64,000 nucleotides of DNA, taken from NCBI GenBank assembly GCA_038025085.1, contig CM076144.1, positions 40,149,001 to 40,213,000 of the forward strand. Direction: 5' to 3'. Below the pieces are notes generated by a model. That model was not told where the DNA came from. It saw only the letters and a program-made list of their open reading frames with translations, and made no database searches. A program made the position numbers and the translations under genes. Source of the stretch: Tetragonia tetragonoides. Its lineage: Eukaryota > Streptophyta > Magnoliopsida > Caryophyllales > Aizoaceae. The first letter of the stretch is position 1. Every line of letters starts with the position of its first letter. This document shows, in pieces, positions 14,351-25,908 of this stretch.

Positions 14351-14358
14351 ATCAAGTA

Positions 14359-16939
14359 GGAGGGGGCCGGGCAACAAATGTCAAATGAATCAATTAGTGA
14401 TGACTGATGATAGTAGCAGGTGTCTGCAAATGTAATGGATCAAATCATTGCCGGGGTATTGGTTGTACGATTTAATGCTATTTTCCTTAGGTTTTACACT
14501 GTTTATGGGAAAAGAGAAGTTACTGTTTGTGTGATGTTTTTGCTTTGCCGACCCTTTATGTAGAAAGAAAAAAGAGGCTTATATAGGGTCTAATCCATAC
14601 CCATCACTCTTCTTTTAATTGAGAATCTTTAAGCACCAAAATCTATTGGACCTCACATTAATCCTTCAGGTGATACCAGATAATTCGCGAGAGAATGATA
14701 CATCCATTCACTGGGTTGGCAAGTTAGCAATCCACCCCCTTATGTATCTATCTTTCTCTTCTATGTTCAGATTCTCTCTCCTCTATCCCTAAAAATAGCA
14801 TTTAAGATAGAAGAGAGATAGATACAAAGTAAATATGGGTTACCCATCCACTAAATCAACCAAACATTTTCCTAATCCGCTTGTGAATTGTGATAATGCA
14901 CTAATCCACGTTAGCTGACTTCTGTATGGTAGGCAAACATTGGAAATAATGGTATTGAAGTGGGAATGTGGGATTAAGATTTAAGGGTATGTTTCGTACA
15001 TCTGGCAAACGGGTCGGATTTGGATTGGTCACTTCGGGCTCAGGTCATCATCGGTCGAGTTGGGACTTTAACATGTCAGTCATCAGGTCAAAACATCTAT
15101 TCTCTCACAATCTTTAGGTCTCGAATTAGGTAGTTTCGGGTTCAGGTCACTAGCAAGTCGAACGACTTCGGGTCGAATTCCGGCCTGCCTTTAGCAGGTC
15201 GAGTTCGTATCCGTTCTTGGGTCGCGTCATATATTTCTAGCTCTATATTTGAGTGGATTTTTACTTTTTTTCATTGAGTTAAAATCTACATAATTGAATA
15301 CCACTAAATTGATAGGAATATGTTTGAGGAAAAAAATTTGATCAGTTAATGCTTCGTTAGATTAAGTTGAAATCCTACAAATTTGTGCATGGAGTCACCC
15401 AATATATTTTTTTTCATCATCTCATGTTTAACTGTACAAAGAACCATCTATGATATCTTGCACTTTTTATTGTTTGCGACTCATGTTAATGTAAATGATT
15501 CAAATCAACAAGTAAAAAAGAAAAAACAAAGAAATGTACTCATCAACATGAACTCATTTTATGAAAGAGCATTATATATGTTTAATAAGAAGAAGGCACA
15601 AATTTGTGTTAATTTTGCTAATGCGTCAGTTTTTGTAAACAAAAATTGATGTTAATGAGGGCTAGCCCTCTAAAAGTTGAATCTGAGTTTTTTTTTTCTT
15701 CTTCTCTTTTTGCTCATTCTAAAAGTTGAATCTGAGTTTAAGAGTTCCTCTAAGAACATAATAGAAAGAAAAAGGTCCAAAAATCGTAGGTCCGTAGTAC
15801 ACATGTTAGATTACATTAGTATCCCTCCAAACTCAAAAACCAGAGGTGTTTTAGTACATTTTTTGACATTTTACTAAATATTTTCTTAATCTTAGTCTTA
15901 GTATACCCTAAATATTTTCTTAATCTTAGTACACCCTAAATATTTTCATAATCTTAGTACACTAATTACTTTTTTTTTTTTTGAGGGGTAGTACACTGAT
16001 TACTTTGTTAAGTGAACAAGAAGGTTATATTTTTGAAGAAGAAAAAGGTTATATTTTTGAACAAGAAGGTTTTACTATTAGTTTAATTTTGAAGTCCCAA
16101 CGCTAAATTTGCTTACTAAACTTCACACATCAACAAAATAGCCACAATTATTTGAGTATAATTCTCCTAAGACGCGTAACATCGTTGGTGCTATCGGGGG
16201 GTTATTATCATTTCGACGGGTAGTAGACTAGTGGCTTGTTACCTGTGTCATTGCCACCGAATTTTTATAACTTACGAATTCCTACTTCCAATGGTGTGCA
16301 TATGCAATCATATCAAAATCTTATACTCCATGCAAACTATTTTTCTTACACCACAATCGTAGATAGTAACTTTTAACTAATAATCAACATGGAAAAAAAT
16401 CCCTTAGCAAGCTCCCTACCGCTTAGTGCGTTGATAGTTGGGGTGAGAGCCTGAGATGATTAGTCACTGTGGTCGACGCCGACGGTGGATACCCTTGGCA
16501 AAGACCAAAAATAAAATAAAATTAAACTAATGAGTGTTGGAAATGCTAAGGGTGCGTTCTTTTTTTCTCACTGATTCAATAAGGTTTAGCCATTGATTCT
16601 CATTGATTGGGTAAGGTCTTGCCACTTATTTCTTTAAACACTGATTGTGTAAGGTCCAATAAATGGAAAAGAATATACCCTAAGTCTTTGAAGATTTTGC
16701 AAGGGGTTTTCTTTGTTTCGTTCTCTCGCTTCTTTGTGAGCAGAGTGATTTGTCCCAAAATTGACAGTTTTACAAAAATTTTCTTAATTTATACAGACAA
16801 ATGGTTGTAAGATTGCACTAGTCCAGATAAAATCGTTTCAAAGGCAGTGATTTTCTTACCATAACACTACAAATTACATACAGTAAATTATTCGGCGCAT
16901 ATTCAAATTCTTGTTTGCTTGTAATCAATTTCGCTTTAT
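14359..16939. other. Gene-free AT-rich region
   Basis: No gene recognised. It contains GGTCGGGT/TCGGGTCAGG-type words at 15000-15240 (probably a degraded non-autonomous transposon end), a 30-bp tandem repeat at 15876-15962, and a small duplication of AAGGTTATATTTTTGAA at 16021-16065. Confidence 0.5.
15876..15962. repeat. 30-bp tandem repeat
   Basis: Three units of TAAATATTTTCTTAATCTTA, the last with one change, separated by AGTACACCC-type joints. Confidence 0.8.
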
Positions 16940-16946
16940 AGTAGAC

Positions 16947-17191
16947 TTATTTCCAACAATGATGCGGGATGATGCGGGACGGTGAGGAACGGAACGGAAC
17001 AGAAATTGCAGTGAGGTGTGGAACGGAACGGAAATTGCAGCGCGGGACGGAATGGAATAATAAATATAGCTTGTGTGGTACGGAACGGAACGGAAATTAC
17101 GGTGCGGTGCAGAACGGAACGGAAATTGCACCGCGGTGTGGAACGGAACGGAATGCAGCATAGAAACGACGAAAAGAACAGGGTCTTGGTC
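16947..17191. mobile_element. GGAAC-repeat MITE, copy 1 (left end degraded)
   Basis: Same family as 17259-17481: GATGCGGGACGGTGAGG, repeated GGAACGGAAC with GAAATTGCAG/GCGG words, and the right end GAACAGGGTC. The left terminal GGCCTTGTTC is not recognisable. Apparent reading frames on both strands are products of the repeat. Confidence 0.7.
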
Positions 17192-17258
17192 CTTTCTCTT
17201 CCCTATCCCCAACCCAAATGGAAGGCATAAGAGTAAATATGGATGAAGTTTGAACTTA

Positions 17259-17481
17259 GGCCTTGTTCTCTACAACGGAATGGTGCAGGACGGTGAGTAA
17301 CGGAACGAAACGGAAGAGAACGGATTGGAACGGAACGGAACGACGCAGTGCATATAATTCAAAAAAATGTGAGACAAAATGAAGTATAGAATGTATAACA
17401 GAACGACACGGAACGGAACGGAACAGAACATATTGGAACGGGAACAGAATACAACATGGAAACGACGAAACGAACAGGGCC
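17259..17481. mobile_element. GGAAC-repeat Tourist-like MITE, copy 2
   Basis: 223 bp, left end GGCCTTGTTCTCTACAACGG, right end ACGAACAGGGCC, flanked by TTA on each side (17256-17258, 17482-17484). The interior is mostly GGAACGGAAC with ACGACGCAGTGCATATAATTC. TTA/TAA duplication plus the GGCCYTGTTC terminus points to PIF/Harbinger. Confidence 0.85.
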
Positions 17482-17484
17482 TTA

Positions 17485-19661
17485 GTAACTTACGTCCGTT
17501 GTAGTGGTGGAAAAATCTATCTTGTCTTGAACCACTCGATGTTGGACCCGCCGGATACCCGAAAATGTATAAGTTGTCATTATTCAAAACCAACGCGACC
17601 CAACCTGCTCCAACCTGATGCCCTATTAGTCTATTACACATGCTATCCAAATTAACTGAAATTCGATAACACTCGACATGAAGTAATCCGAACATGATGA
17701 CCACGAAACCTCAATATATCCAATAACTCATAATAACTTAATATCAAAATGATTGAAAATGTATTGATTAAACATACATGTTATCATTGTTATTGAAAAT
17801 TTGTCACATCGTTAATCCTTTAAACTATGAATCCAGCTTAACCAAAATTCAAACTAACCCAATCCGAGTTAACCCGTAACTTGACATCAATATGAACTCG
17901 ATTCAAATCGACCCCGAATACTTTTGTAATCCAAACGGGTAATGACGCAGAACCAAAATAACTAACCCAAACATGACCTAACCCGACCCGACTGATTACC
18001 ACCTCCAGTTAGATCTACTAAAAAAGACAAAATCAAAAATAAATAGAACAACGGATTGCAAGTGAAAACAACCAAAATGAGAAATGAAGGTAAGGGGGCA
18101 AGAGCACATGTAGGATTTCCGGCTTTCCCGTTAATGTAATTATTCTTACTTGTTCAACCCCAAACTTATAAAAGACTTGAGTTTACCTGCAGAAAGAGGA
18201 AAATCAGAAAGCAATTGCATCATCCTTTATTTCATGTGCTCTCTCAATTTCAATCTCAATCTCTCACCATCAGTCGCGATCACTAAAAATCACACCCAAT
18301 AATAATACAAACCAAACATTAACAATTCATTCTTTTTTCTGACAATACACATTTATTTTCTGAATATATATTGTATGAATTTTGTGTTGGTAAATAGACT
18401 TATAGACTTGACTGTTTAACAAACAGACCTTATCTAAAGGAAAATATATACTCTCGTGTGGAAATTTAACCATGGCAGCCTGGCAGGGATTTTACAGCCG
18501 TTTGTCACAGAGCAAGGGTTCAGAGATTAGGTGAAGTTTTTTTTTTTCCTTTCGGTTAGCCTGATGGATTGAGAGAGATATCTTCAATTTCGATAATAAA
18601 ATTCATCATGATCTGTTTTGGTTTTGTTGCAGGGCATTTGGTCAAAATTTTCTACTGTTCCCTTTGGTTTTTGACAAGCATACCTTTGTTGCTACTCCAT
18701 ATATATAGTGGGGTAAGATTGTAAGAACGTGTGTTACTTTGTCCGTTTGATTATATAATAGGACTAGGTTGTTTAAAGTTTTAAAACACCTATTGATCTG
18801 ATTTATTGTTAGGATTTTGAGAAAATGCAAATCCCCCTATGTATGTGTCGTGGGTCTCGTGTAAGATGCAAACGAGATGATACATTTACGAGTGGCTCAC
18901 GAACAAGCTCAGTCAAAACTCGTTTGTTAATAAACGAGTTGTGCACCAGCTGAATTTCAAAGCTTGATTAATAACTGAGCCAAGCGGGCAGTGGGATGCT
19001 TGACTTGTTTACGTTCGCAAGCAATACTCGATAATAAACAGTTGCGTTTAAAACTCGATTATAAACTCATAAAAAAAAAACTCATTTGAAGCTCATTCAT
19101 AAAGACAAAATAAATTGTAGTATAAATTTGTGGTTAATTTTTTAAGAGTTTATGTAATTTGGTATTAAACAAGTTTTTATCAACGAGCAGGTCGAACTCA
19201 GCTCAAGCTCTGACTTCATGATATTGAACTGAGTCGAGTCAAGCTCAAGCACAATGAAAATAATTCGAGCCGATCTCCAGCATCGATTTTGGCAGCTCGA
19301 CGAGTTCGACCAGAGCAACACAACTTGTTTCACGAATTGAGACTATATTGGATAAAGTTTGGGGTAAGGACTAAGGACTAAGGCATATAGAGTTTCGAGT
19401 GTCCATTCCTCACATTTTCATGTGACTCGTGCGGACTGCGGTGCTTTAATCATTACAAAAAATAGTAGTACTTGACAAATAGTTCCAAATTGAATTACAC
19501 AAGAAAATGATACCACGGTCCACGCCCCACACCCCAAACAGGCCAAGCTTTAATACCATTGTTGAGCCTCAATCAGAATTGGTAAGAGTGTATACAAGTG
19601 TGCTAGATTGGTTCATTTTCTCCAAAAAGTTTAAATTATTAGGTTGTGGTAGTAGCCACAT
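17485..19661. other. Gene-free region with degraded non-autonomous transposon remnants
   Basis: 17500-18010 carries ACCCGACCCGAC/ACCCGCCGGATA-rich ends with GTGGTGG...CCACCTCC at the edges, suggestive of a decayed hAT-like element. 18900-19340 is dense in AGCTCG/CTCGTTTG words of similar character. No coding sequence or RNA gene seen. Confidence 0.4.
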
Positions 19662-19669
19662 TTATAAAA
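19662..19669. repeat. MULE target duplication, left (TTATAAAA)
   Basis: Matches 26086-26093 exactly. It is AT-rich, so one base of uncertainty remains about the exact element edge. Confidence 0.7.
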
Positions 19670-19861
19670 GTGGATTGCTATTTACTGCCCAAAATTACTC
19701 ACCACCGCCCTTAAAAATTACCCATTTACCCTTCACTCTCACTCACTCCTCACTCATCCTCACTCATCCTCACTCCTCCCTCCTCTCTTCCTCACTCTCC
19801 TCACCACCACACCATCACACTGGCATCACACCGGCAAAACCACCACACCATCACAACGGAA
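19670..19861 (+). repeat. MULE left terminal inverted repeat
   Basis: Pairs with 25909-26085. Best conserved in the outer 50 bp; the rest is a CTCACTC-rich tract ending at the PMD gene's ATG. It probably also serves as promoter for the PMD gene. Confidence 0.8.
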
Positions 19862-20103
19862 ATGTCAGGGGCTAGCGGCAGAGGCGGCGACGGGGACGGA
19901 GGCGGCGAGCATCGCGGCGGGGGGGTATACATTCAAAATTTTTTTGCTTTATTTACTCTAATTTGCTTTGATTTTTACAAAATGTGTTGATATAGGAGTG
20001 TTTTTATTCAAGGTTTATAGACAATTGAATTGAATTTGTGTTGTTTGAAGTTGTGTTGATTGATTTGTGAGTTCGGTGTCGTTTTTTTCGAGTTCGGAGA
20101 GTC

Positions 20104-20356
20104 GGGCGTCTGTAATTTCCGCCTGCCCCATGGGCAGGCGAGATCGGCAGACGCCTCGCCCATGGGTGCGGCGCCAGTCGCAGACGACTCACCCATGGGT
20201 GAGTCGAGATCGGCAGACGCCTCACCCATGGGTGCGGCGCCAGTCGCAGACGACTCACCCACCCATGGGTGAGTCGAGATCGGCAGACGCCTCACCCATG
20301 GGTGCGGCGCCAGTCGCAGACGACTCACCCATGGGTGAAGCGTCTGTAGCAGACGC
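20104..20356. repeat. Left MULE array: seven CCATGG palindromes about 33 bp apart
   Basis: CCATGG at 20128, 20160, 20193, 20226, 20263, 20296 and 20329; spacings 32, 33, 33, 37, 33, 33. Several are centres of longer palindromes, e.g. GACTCACCCATGGGTGAGTC. Alternate intervals contain GCAGACG or GTCGCAGACGAC words. The array lies wholly in intron 1 of the PMD gene and is GC-rich within AT-rich surroundings. It starts with GCGTCTGTAATTTCCGCCTG, also present (one change) in the right array. Confidence 0.95.
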
Positions 20357-20454
20357 CCGAGACAAAAAAAAAAATAGTGTTATTATTATTGTTATTATTA
20401 TTAATATTAGTGTTATTTAGTATTTCCAGATCAATACTAAAAAAGTGATGGCAA

Positions 20455-20526
<72 letters not shown>
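20455..20526. repeat. (ATT)n microsatellite in PMD intron 1
   Basis: About 70 bp of uninterrupted ATT, with more degenerate TTATTATTG continuing to about 20570. Confidence 0.95.
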
Positions 20527-20527
<1 letters not shown>

Positions 20528-22610
20528 TGTTATTATTATTATTGTTATTATTATTTGTTATTACAATTATTATTAGTTGTCAATTATTATTTTAATTGTT
20601 TATTACTGATTATTGTTTAATTAAAAATGTGAAATGATAGAGGAGAGGAGGAGCCGGTAAATCGATGCCGAGGTTAGTCAGTGAACTAGCTGGTTCAGGA
20701 CCGCGTCACACGAGGACGCGTGGGATTGATGCCTCTGTACGGAGACAGAGAGAGACAGTTCGGATGAGGGAGATGACTGACCGTCACTTATATCGCGGTG
20801 ATGAGGCTGAGCAACACGATTACGGATCTAGCGAGTTCTACTCCGGGGATCAGTCCATGGACGATGATCAGATTGGCGTCGAATCATCCTCAGATTGGCG
20901 CGTGGTGAAGGGCAGAGGCGGTAGGTTTGTTAGTACTGGCCCGTCTAGTACTAGCAAACGATCTAGAGCGGAGGACGACAGTACGTGGCTTGTTACAGGG
21001 AAGGTGGCCGGTGGACCGGCGGATGATAGCGTCATACCGAGCTTCCTGGGCCACGTAGCGTCTCGTATGTGGATGGGAGAGACGAGGGGTCTGTTGAAGT
21101 GTCAGAACCGATTCAGTGTCTGTCAGCGGCTGAGTGAGTGGCGAGCGGAGATGTCGCCCGAGGTGAGGGCGCAGATCGAGGGGACTGGGTTATCACACCT
21201 GACAGACATTATGTTCAGACATATCGACTTTTCCCTGATATCTGCATTCGTTGAAAGGTGGCAGCCGGATACGAACTCGTTCCACATGCCGTTCGGAGAG
21301 ATGACCATCATGTTGCACGATGTATGGCATATTCTTCGGATTCCTGTAGAGGGACAACTCGTTTCCAGTGAGGGACGGGATGGGCAACTGCAGGCGACGA
21401 CCATGGAGGTTCTCGGGGTCACCCGAGAAGAACTGATGCATAGCCACTGGCAGGGCGGTGGGGTCCTCACGGAGTTGGTTTTTGACCTTTGCCGAGTGGA
21501 GGACCGAATGGAGGACATGCAGGCGGTAGCTTGGATGTGGTTACTTATTGGATCCACCTTGTTTGTCGACAAAAGTGGTAACCGTATTAGACCCTCCTGC
21601 GTGATGGAGGTGAGGGACGGTGTCGGAACGGCGCATGAGTTCTCTTGGGGATCTGCTGCCCTCGCCTTCCTATATCGTCAGCTCGGTATAGCTAGTCGGG
21701 GGGATTCTCAGGGCATCTGCGGATGCCTAACTCTCCTCCAGGCATGGATATACTAGTACTTTCCCTGCTTCCGACCTCATCGGGAGCGGATGGTTGTCGG
21801 GGACGGCAAGGCTCCCCGTGCGTCCGTATGGAGTGCCCAGGCTGAGGGCAAGGACGTGGTTCGACTGCACTCCTTACGTAGACGCTTGAATCAGCTGCGA
21901 GCGTCAGAGGTACGTCATGCAGTTATCGATGTTCATGATTTATTTCGTCGTTTGCTATGTTTTTTTTACTTCACCGTAACTTGAACATTTCTACGTAGGT
22001 GGTGTAGCTGCCGTACGGTTCTGACCCGATTGCATCTGTACCGAGGACTGTATTCATGGGGTGGCTACGGTATCGGGATATTATCGAACCGTACATGCCT
22101 GGTCATTGTTTACGACAAATCGGGTACGTATAGAGTATCCCTTTCCCGATCACTAGGCCAGAGAGAGCGATCAGGTCATGGAGCAGTCGTTTGTACAGGG
22201 TTGTCTACCCCGTACGAGTATCATCTGATGCCTGGCGTATGTTCCCGGGAGGTTACATTCTTGGTCTCCATGGGTTTCAGGCATCCACGTCAGATCCCAC
22301 AGCATGTACGGATGACTACCTCGAGTGGTACTACCGTCACTCCCACCCTCTGCTGACACGTGACGATGCAGCACCTGTTTCTGTGATTCCTCCACGATCC
22401 AACAGCGATTATGTAAGTGATTAACTAAAATATATATTTTTTTACATATTACATATCTCTGAACTCACACTCATTGTTACTTTTTTGCAGTGGGTGAATC
22501 GTCTAGCCGTCGCATTTGAGTCTTTCATTACTTTGCTTCCTCCGGAGCAAGCGGAAGGTCCTCGATCGGTTATAGAGGAGTATATGAGAGATTGGCGGGC
22601 TGCCAAATGA

Positions 22611-22846
22611 TGTATTGACCCTAGATGAATTTGTTATATATTTATATAAGAGTTTCATTGTTATTGTTATTTATTTGTGTTATTGTAATTTGTTGTTTCT
22701 TATTTACCTTTTTTGTTTTATTGTAATTTGTTGTTTTATTTACCTCCAATAATCACGAAAAAATATAACATGCAAAATATAACAATCACACAAAAATGTG
22801 ACAATGATATAAGTAAAAAAATATAACAATCACGCAAAACATTCAA
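22611..22846. other. Gap between the convergent MULE genes
   Basis: AT-rich shared 3' region with TTTATTGTAATTTGTTGTTT repeated twice (about 22675 and 22715). Probable polyadenylation region of both genes. Confidence 0.5.
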
Positions 22847-25800
22847 TTACGTCGACCTCGCTAAACGATCCCAATGTGCTCTTCGCCTAACATACATTTG
22901 CTCCCAACCAGCGACACTATCAGAACGGGAAGTAAACCATGCTGCGCAAATCGGAGGAACAGGGAAACCTGAGGCTAAATTCAGACGGATATAATGCATG
23001 TACGAATCACCTAAATGACTTATGACAATTTCCCTACTTGGACGTGTAGCAGTCGAAGGTGCTTGCAACGGTAGCACTGTGTAACAAGCATATAACCCCC
23101 TTCCGCTGCCGTATCCGAATAACATAATCGCTGCATTGAAGAGGTTGGCAATCGGGAACAAATCCTCAAGTACTATCATCCAGCGATCATCGTTACACGC
23201 ACCTCCGTCCCACATAATACGGCGGTAACCAGCGTCGACCCCGTCAACGTATATGTTTTCGTACAATGCTCGGTTAGCTAAGAGTTCGTTTGCAATGCAA
23301 ACTCTCGTCAATCGCCATTGCTCTTGGTCTCCGAAAACGTAGTCCGCAATGACACGGAAACCGCAATTACCATCCCCAAGCACATCGAGATATCCTTCAA
23401 TGAAAGGTATGATGATTCCCGGAATTTTGTTAACATGATAGAATTCAGTGATATCTATTCCGTGTCCAGCTGCAAGACAATATAATAGAAAGTCATTAAT
23501 AGTACTTATCAAAAAGTAATTAACAACATTATGTACATGTTAATAAATTATGGGTTTTCATACCAGTACTCCGCACGACGTTACTCGATGAGGATGAGCT
23601 ACGACCACGCCCGCGGCTCGAACTGGATGACCTAGGGCGACCACGACCCCTCTGGGAGTACTCCCATGAACTAGGATCACGTCTGGTAGAGGAACTCCCT
23701 CTCGGTCGACCTCTGACTGTCGTGTTCGCTTCCGGCTCGACGTAACTCGCTTCCTCAGGATGAAGCTGCTCATTCATAAGGACAGATATGTTGCGCACAA
23801 CTGCCCGGTCGCTTGAGTTAACCTCGTCGACGAGAGAGTGAAAGTATCGATGGTCCTCAGATGGATGCTCAGTCATGTCAAGCGTAGCTATCTCCACTGC
23901 ATCACTAATAACGAGTGTTCGCCAAAATTTGTGGACACTATTCAAGCTAATTGGCGTGCCCGTATCCGTGGCCGTTTTCAACTCACACGCACACGGGATC
24001 TGATGAGTGGATCTCAATACACAACCGCAACGATCAAATATTTGGTGACTCAATTCTCTCATCCTCTTCAGCTCATCCGATAATATTTCTAAGCAGTAAT
24101 GGGAAACATACCCGGTCAGATAGTTGAATGGGAAACCCGAGTACAGCACACTTCTTCGTCTTCTGCACTCTTCAAGTGTGTACTTGATCTCAGTTAGTTG
24201 TGACTCGATTGACTTGTTGACCTTGTTCCAAACATTGTCCAAAGCTCCAGTTGAGGAGTTCAACCACTGTTTTAGCGCGGCATGTGCACTTTCCACCCTG
24301 CAAGTCGTAGTGTTGCCAAGGTGTAGCACCTTATTCGTCCACGCAGCTACAAACATCTCTTTGTATCTCAGCCAGGTCTCCTCTACATAGGATATCACGT
24401 GAGGGTAATTCCTCCAACTATCCTTCATCATACGCACTGCTCTATCGTACTCAGCTTCTGTGGAAGCTTCCATGATAGATTTCCACTTCCCGTTCTTGAA
24501 CCTCTGCGCGGCGACCTTATCTTTTCCACAAAGTCTGTACACTTTGTCTTCAACGACTTTGTTAATGTGCCATGTACAGAGCAAATGGGCACTCTCGGGA
24601 AATATCTCTCTAATAGGTGTCATCAACCCTAGCTCACGATCGGTCAAAATTGCTGTTGGGTGTACATCATTTCCAATAAGCATCCTCAACTTATCTAAGA
24701 CCCACGCATAGCTTGCCTCAGTCTCATCCTTCATAATGGCATAAGCTATGAGGAAGTTCTTATTGCTTGGAGTCATCCCCACTATCTCAAGAAACGGCAT
24801 CTTATACTTGTTTGTTTTGTACGTGGAATCTAAGCCAATCAACCAAGGAAAAGACCGAAGTAACTGAATTGATGTAGGGTGTGCCATGAACACGTGAGTT
24901 ACCTCATTAGTAGCTGGGTCGGTTCTTGTCCAATGTACGTACTTATTCTCCACAGCTAAATGATGAAACTGACCAATGACATCTCTCTCTTCAAAATCAA
25001 GTTTCCTTATACGATCTCTGTAGTTGTACACATGCCGTCTAGTTGCATTGTCCTCGGGAAATTTTTCCTTAATAGCGGCCAAGATAGCACATGGCTTTGT
25101 TTGTGCCGAAGTCATGTCACGAACGAGTTGCTTTGACCCAGGACTAAGACCACTCATCTGACGATATCCCTCAGGAAACACAGCAAAGTCATGGTTGTGC
25201 GTACCCCTAATCCCAGGCAATGTGACAATCATCCAACTACTGGACCCATACACTTGCTCAGCTCTTAACTGGAACGTACATTTACAAGCCTTTGTTTTCG
25301 TATTCTTCCGAGCAGCAGTATCTAAGTCTTTTAATTCCCCTCTGTAGCGTTCACCTCGATTGCATCTTAACAATTTTACGCTTCCATTCTTCTTGTGTGA
25401 CGAAATTATCAACTCAAACCCGATGGTAAGGGCAATTTGTTTTGCCCAATTAATTGCATCTCTATCACTATCAAATAACTCATCAGTGACGAAATGCGTA
25501 CTGTAATCAACACCATCACCACCAAACCGCTCCAAAGGAACCTAACGAAAACAACGAAAACAATGTTAGCTTAATCTTAAATTCAAACGTCTATCAAAAC
25601 TGACTGAACCAAGGAACAGGCGTCTGAAATTTCCGCCTGGACCATGGACGGGGCGTAAATCACGGACGCCTATACCATGGTCGAGGCGTAAATCTCAGAC
25701 GCCTAAACCATGGTCTAGGCGTCCGTGATTGACGCCTCAACCATGGTTAATGCGTCCGTGATTTACGCCCCGTCCATGGTCCAGGCGGAAATTTCAGACG

Positions 25801-25908
25801 CATGTTCCATGGACGGGGCGTAAATCACTGACGCCCGTTCAAAATATGCGGAAAATTTTTTTTTACCTCGGCCACCGTCGACGGCACTTCCTGGTCGCCG
25901 GCAGACAT
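22847..25908 (-). CDS. FAR1-type MULE transposase fused to an OTU cysteine protease
   Basis: Model: exons 25908-25867 (MSAGDQEVPSTVAE), 25541-23564 and 23469-22847, all GT-AG, total 880 residues with no stop. Order: FAR1/WRKY-GCM-like DNA-binding domain about residues 25-130 (CKCTF...THNHD); MULE transposase core with catalytic Asp in GLDSTYKTN and LTDRELGLM and the LLCTWHINK signature; SWIM-like zinc motif CGCVLRSTHQIPCAC, with Cys where His is usual; a Ser/Arg-rich RGRGRPRSSS hinge; then, after a 94-nt intron, an OTU fold with LGDGNCGFRVIA (Asp/Cys of the active site) and a late SHLGDSYMHYIRL His. The transposase would cut and join the element ends. The OTU part is predicted to remove ubiquitin or a ubiquitin-like protein; its target is unknown. 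Apparently intact. Confidence 0.88.
25620..25830. repeat. Right MULE array: six CCATGG palindromes exactly 33 bp apart
   Basis: CCATGG at 25642, 25675, 25708, 25741, 25774 and 25807: every interval is 33 bp. The outer two units on each side are inverted copies of each other (GGACCATGGACGGGGCGTAA against its reverse complement), so the block folds into one hairpin about 180 bp long centred on 25708-25713. It lies wholly inside intron 1 (25866-25542, minus) of the transposase-OTU gene, mirroring the left array in the PMD gene. Confidence 0.95.

Larger units (their letters stand above)
19862..22610 (+). pseudogene. Plant mobile domain (MAIN/MAIL1-like) gene carried by the MULE; three TAG codons
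   Basis: Model from splice signals: exons 19862-19924 (MSGASGRGGDGDG...), 20641-21909, 21999-22412, 22491-22610, all GT-AG and in frame (622 codons). Exon 2 encodes an acidic/basic N-terminal region and then the plant mobile domain: LSEWRAEMSPEVRAQIEGTG, FHMPFGEMTIMLHDVWHILRIPVEG, VAWMWLLIGSTLFVDKSGN, WGSAALAFLYRQL. TAG codons interrupt it at 21754-21756, at 22005-22007 (VV-stop-LPYGSDP, normally Trp) and once more near 22130 (GYV-stop-SIPFP, probably Gln). The reading frame otherwise persists to DYLEWYYRHSHP and TGA at 22610. The PMD is found in MAIN-type host proteins and, widely, inside MULEs; its job in transposition is unknown. Confidence 0.85.

Noticed and set aside
16925..17230. Three overlapping frames on both strands
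   Set aside because: All are readings of GGAACGG repeats inside a MITE.
20128..20334. Regularly spaced 33-bp repeats resembling a CRISPR array
   Set aside because: The genome is a plant nucleus; the constant part is only a 6-bp palindrome with short arms, the intervals are themselves repeated, and no cas genes exist.
20004..20420. Open frames on both strands with repeated HPWVRRL / GAAPMGEASADL units
   Set aside because: They are translations of the CCATGG array, which lies in intron 1 of the MULE's PMD gene; several frames are open only because the repeat has no stops.
23838..24711. Plus-strand frames within the MULE transposase
   Set aside because: Antisense shadows of a conserved 880-residue coding sequence.
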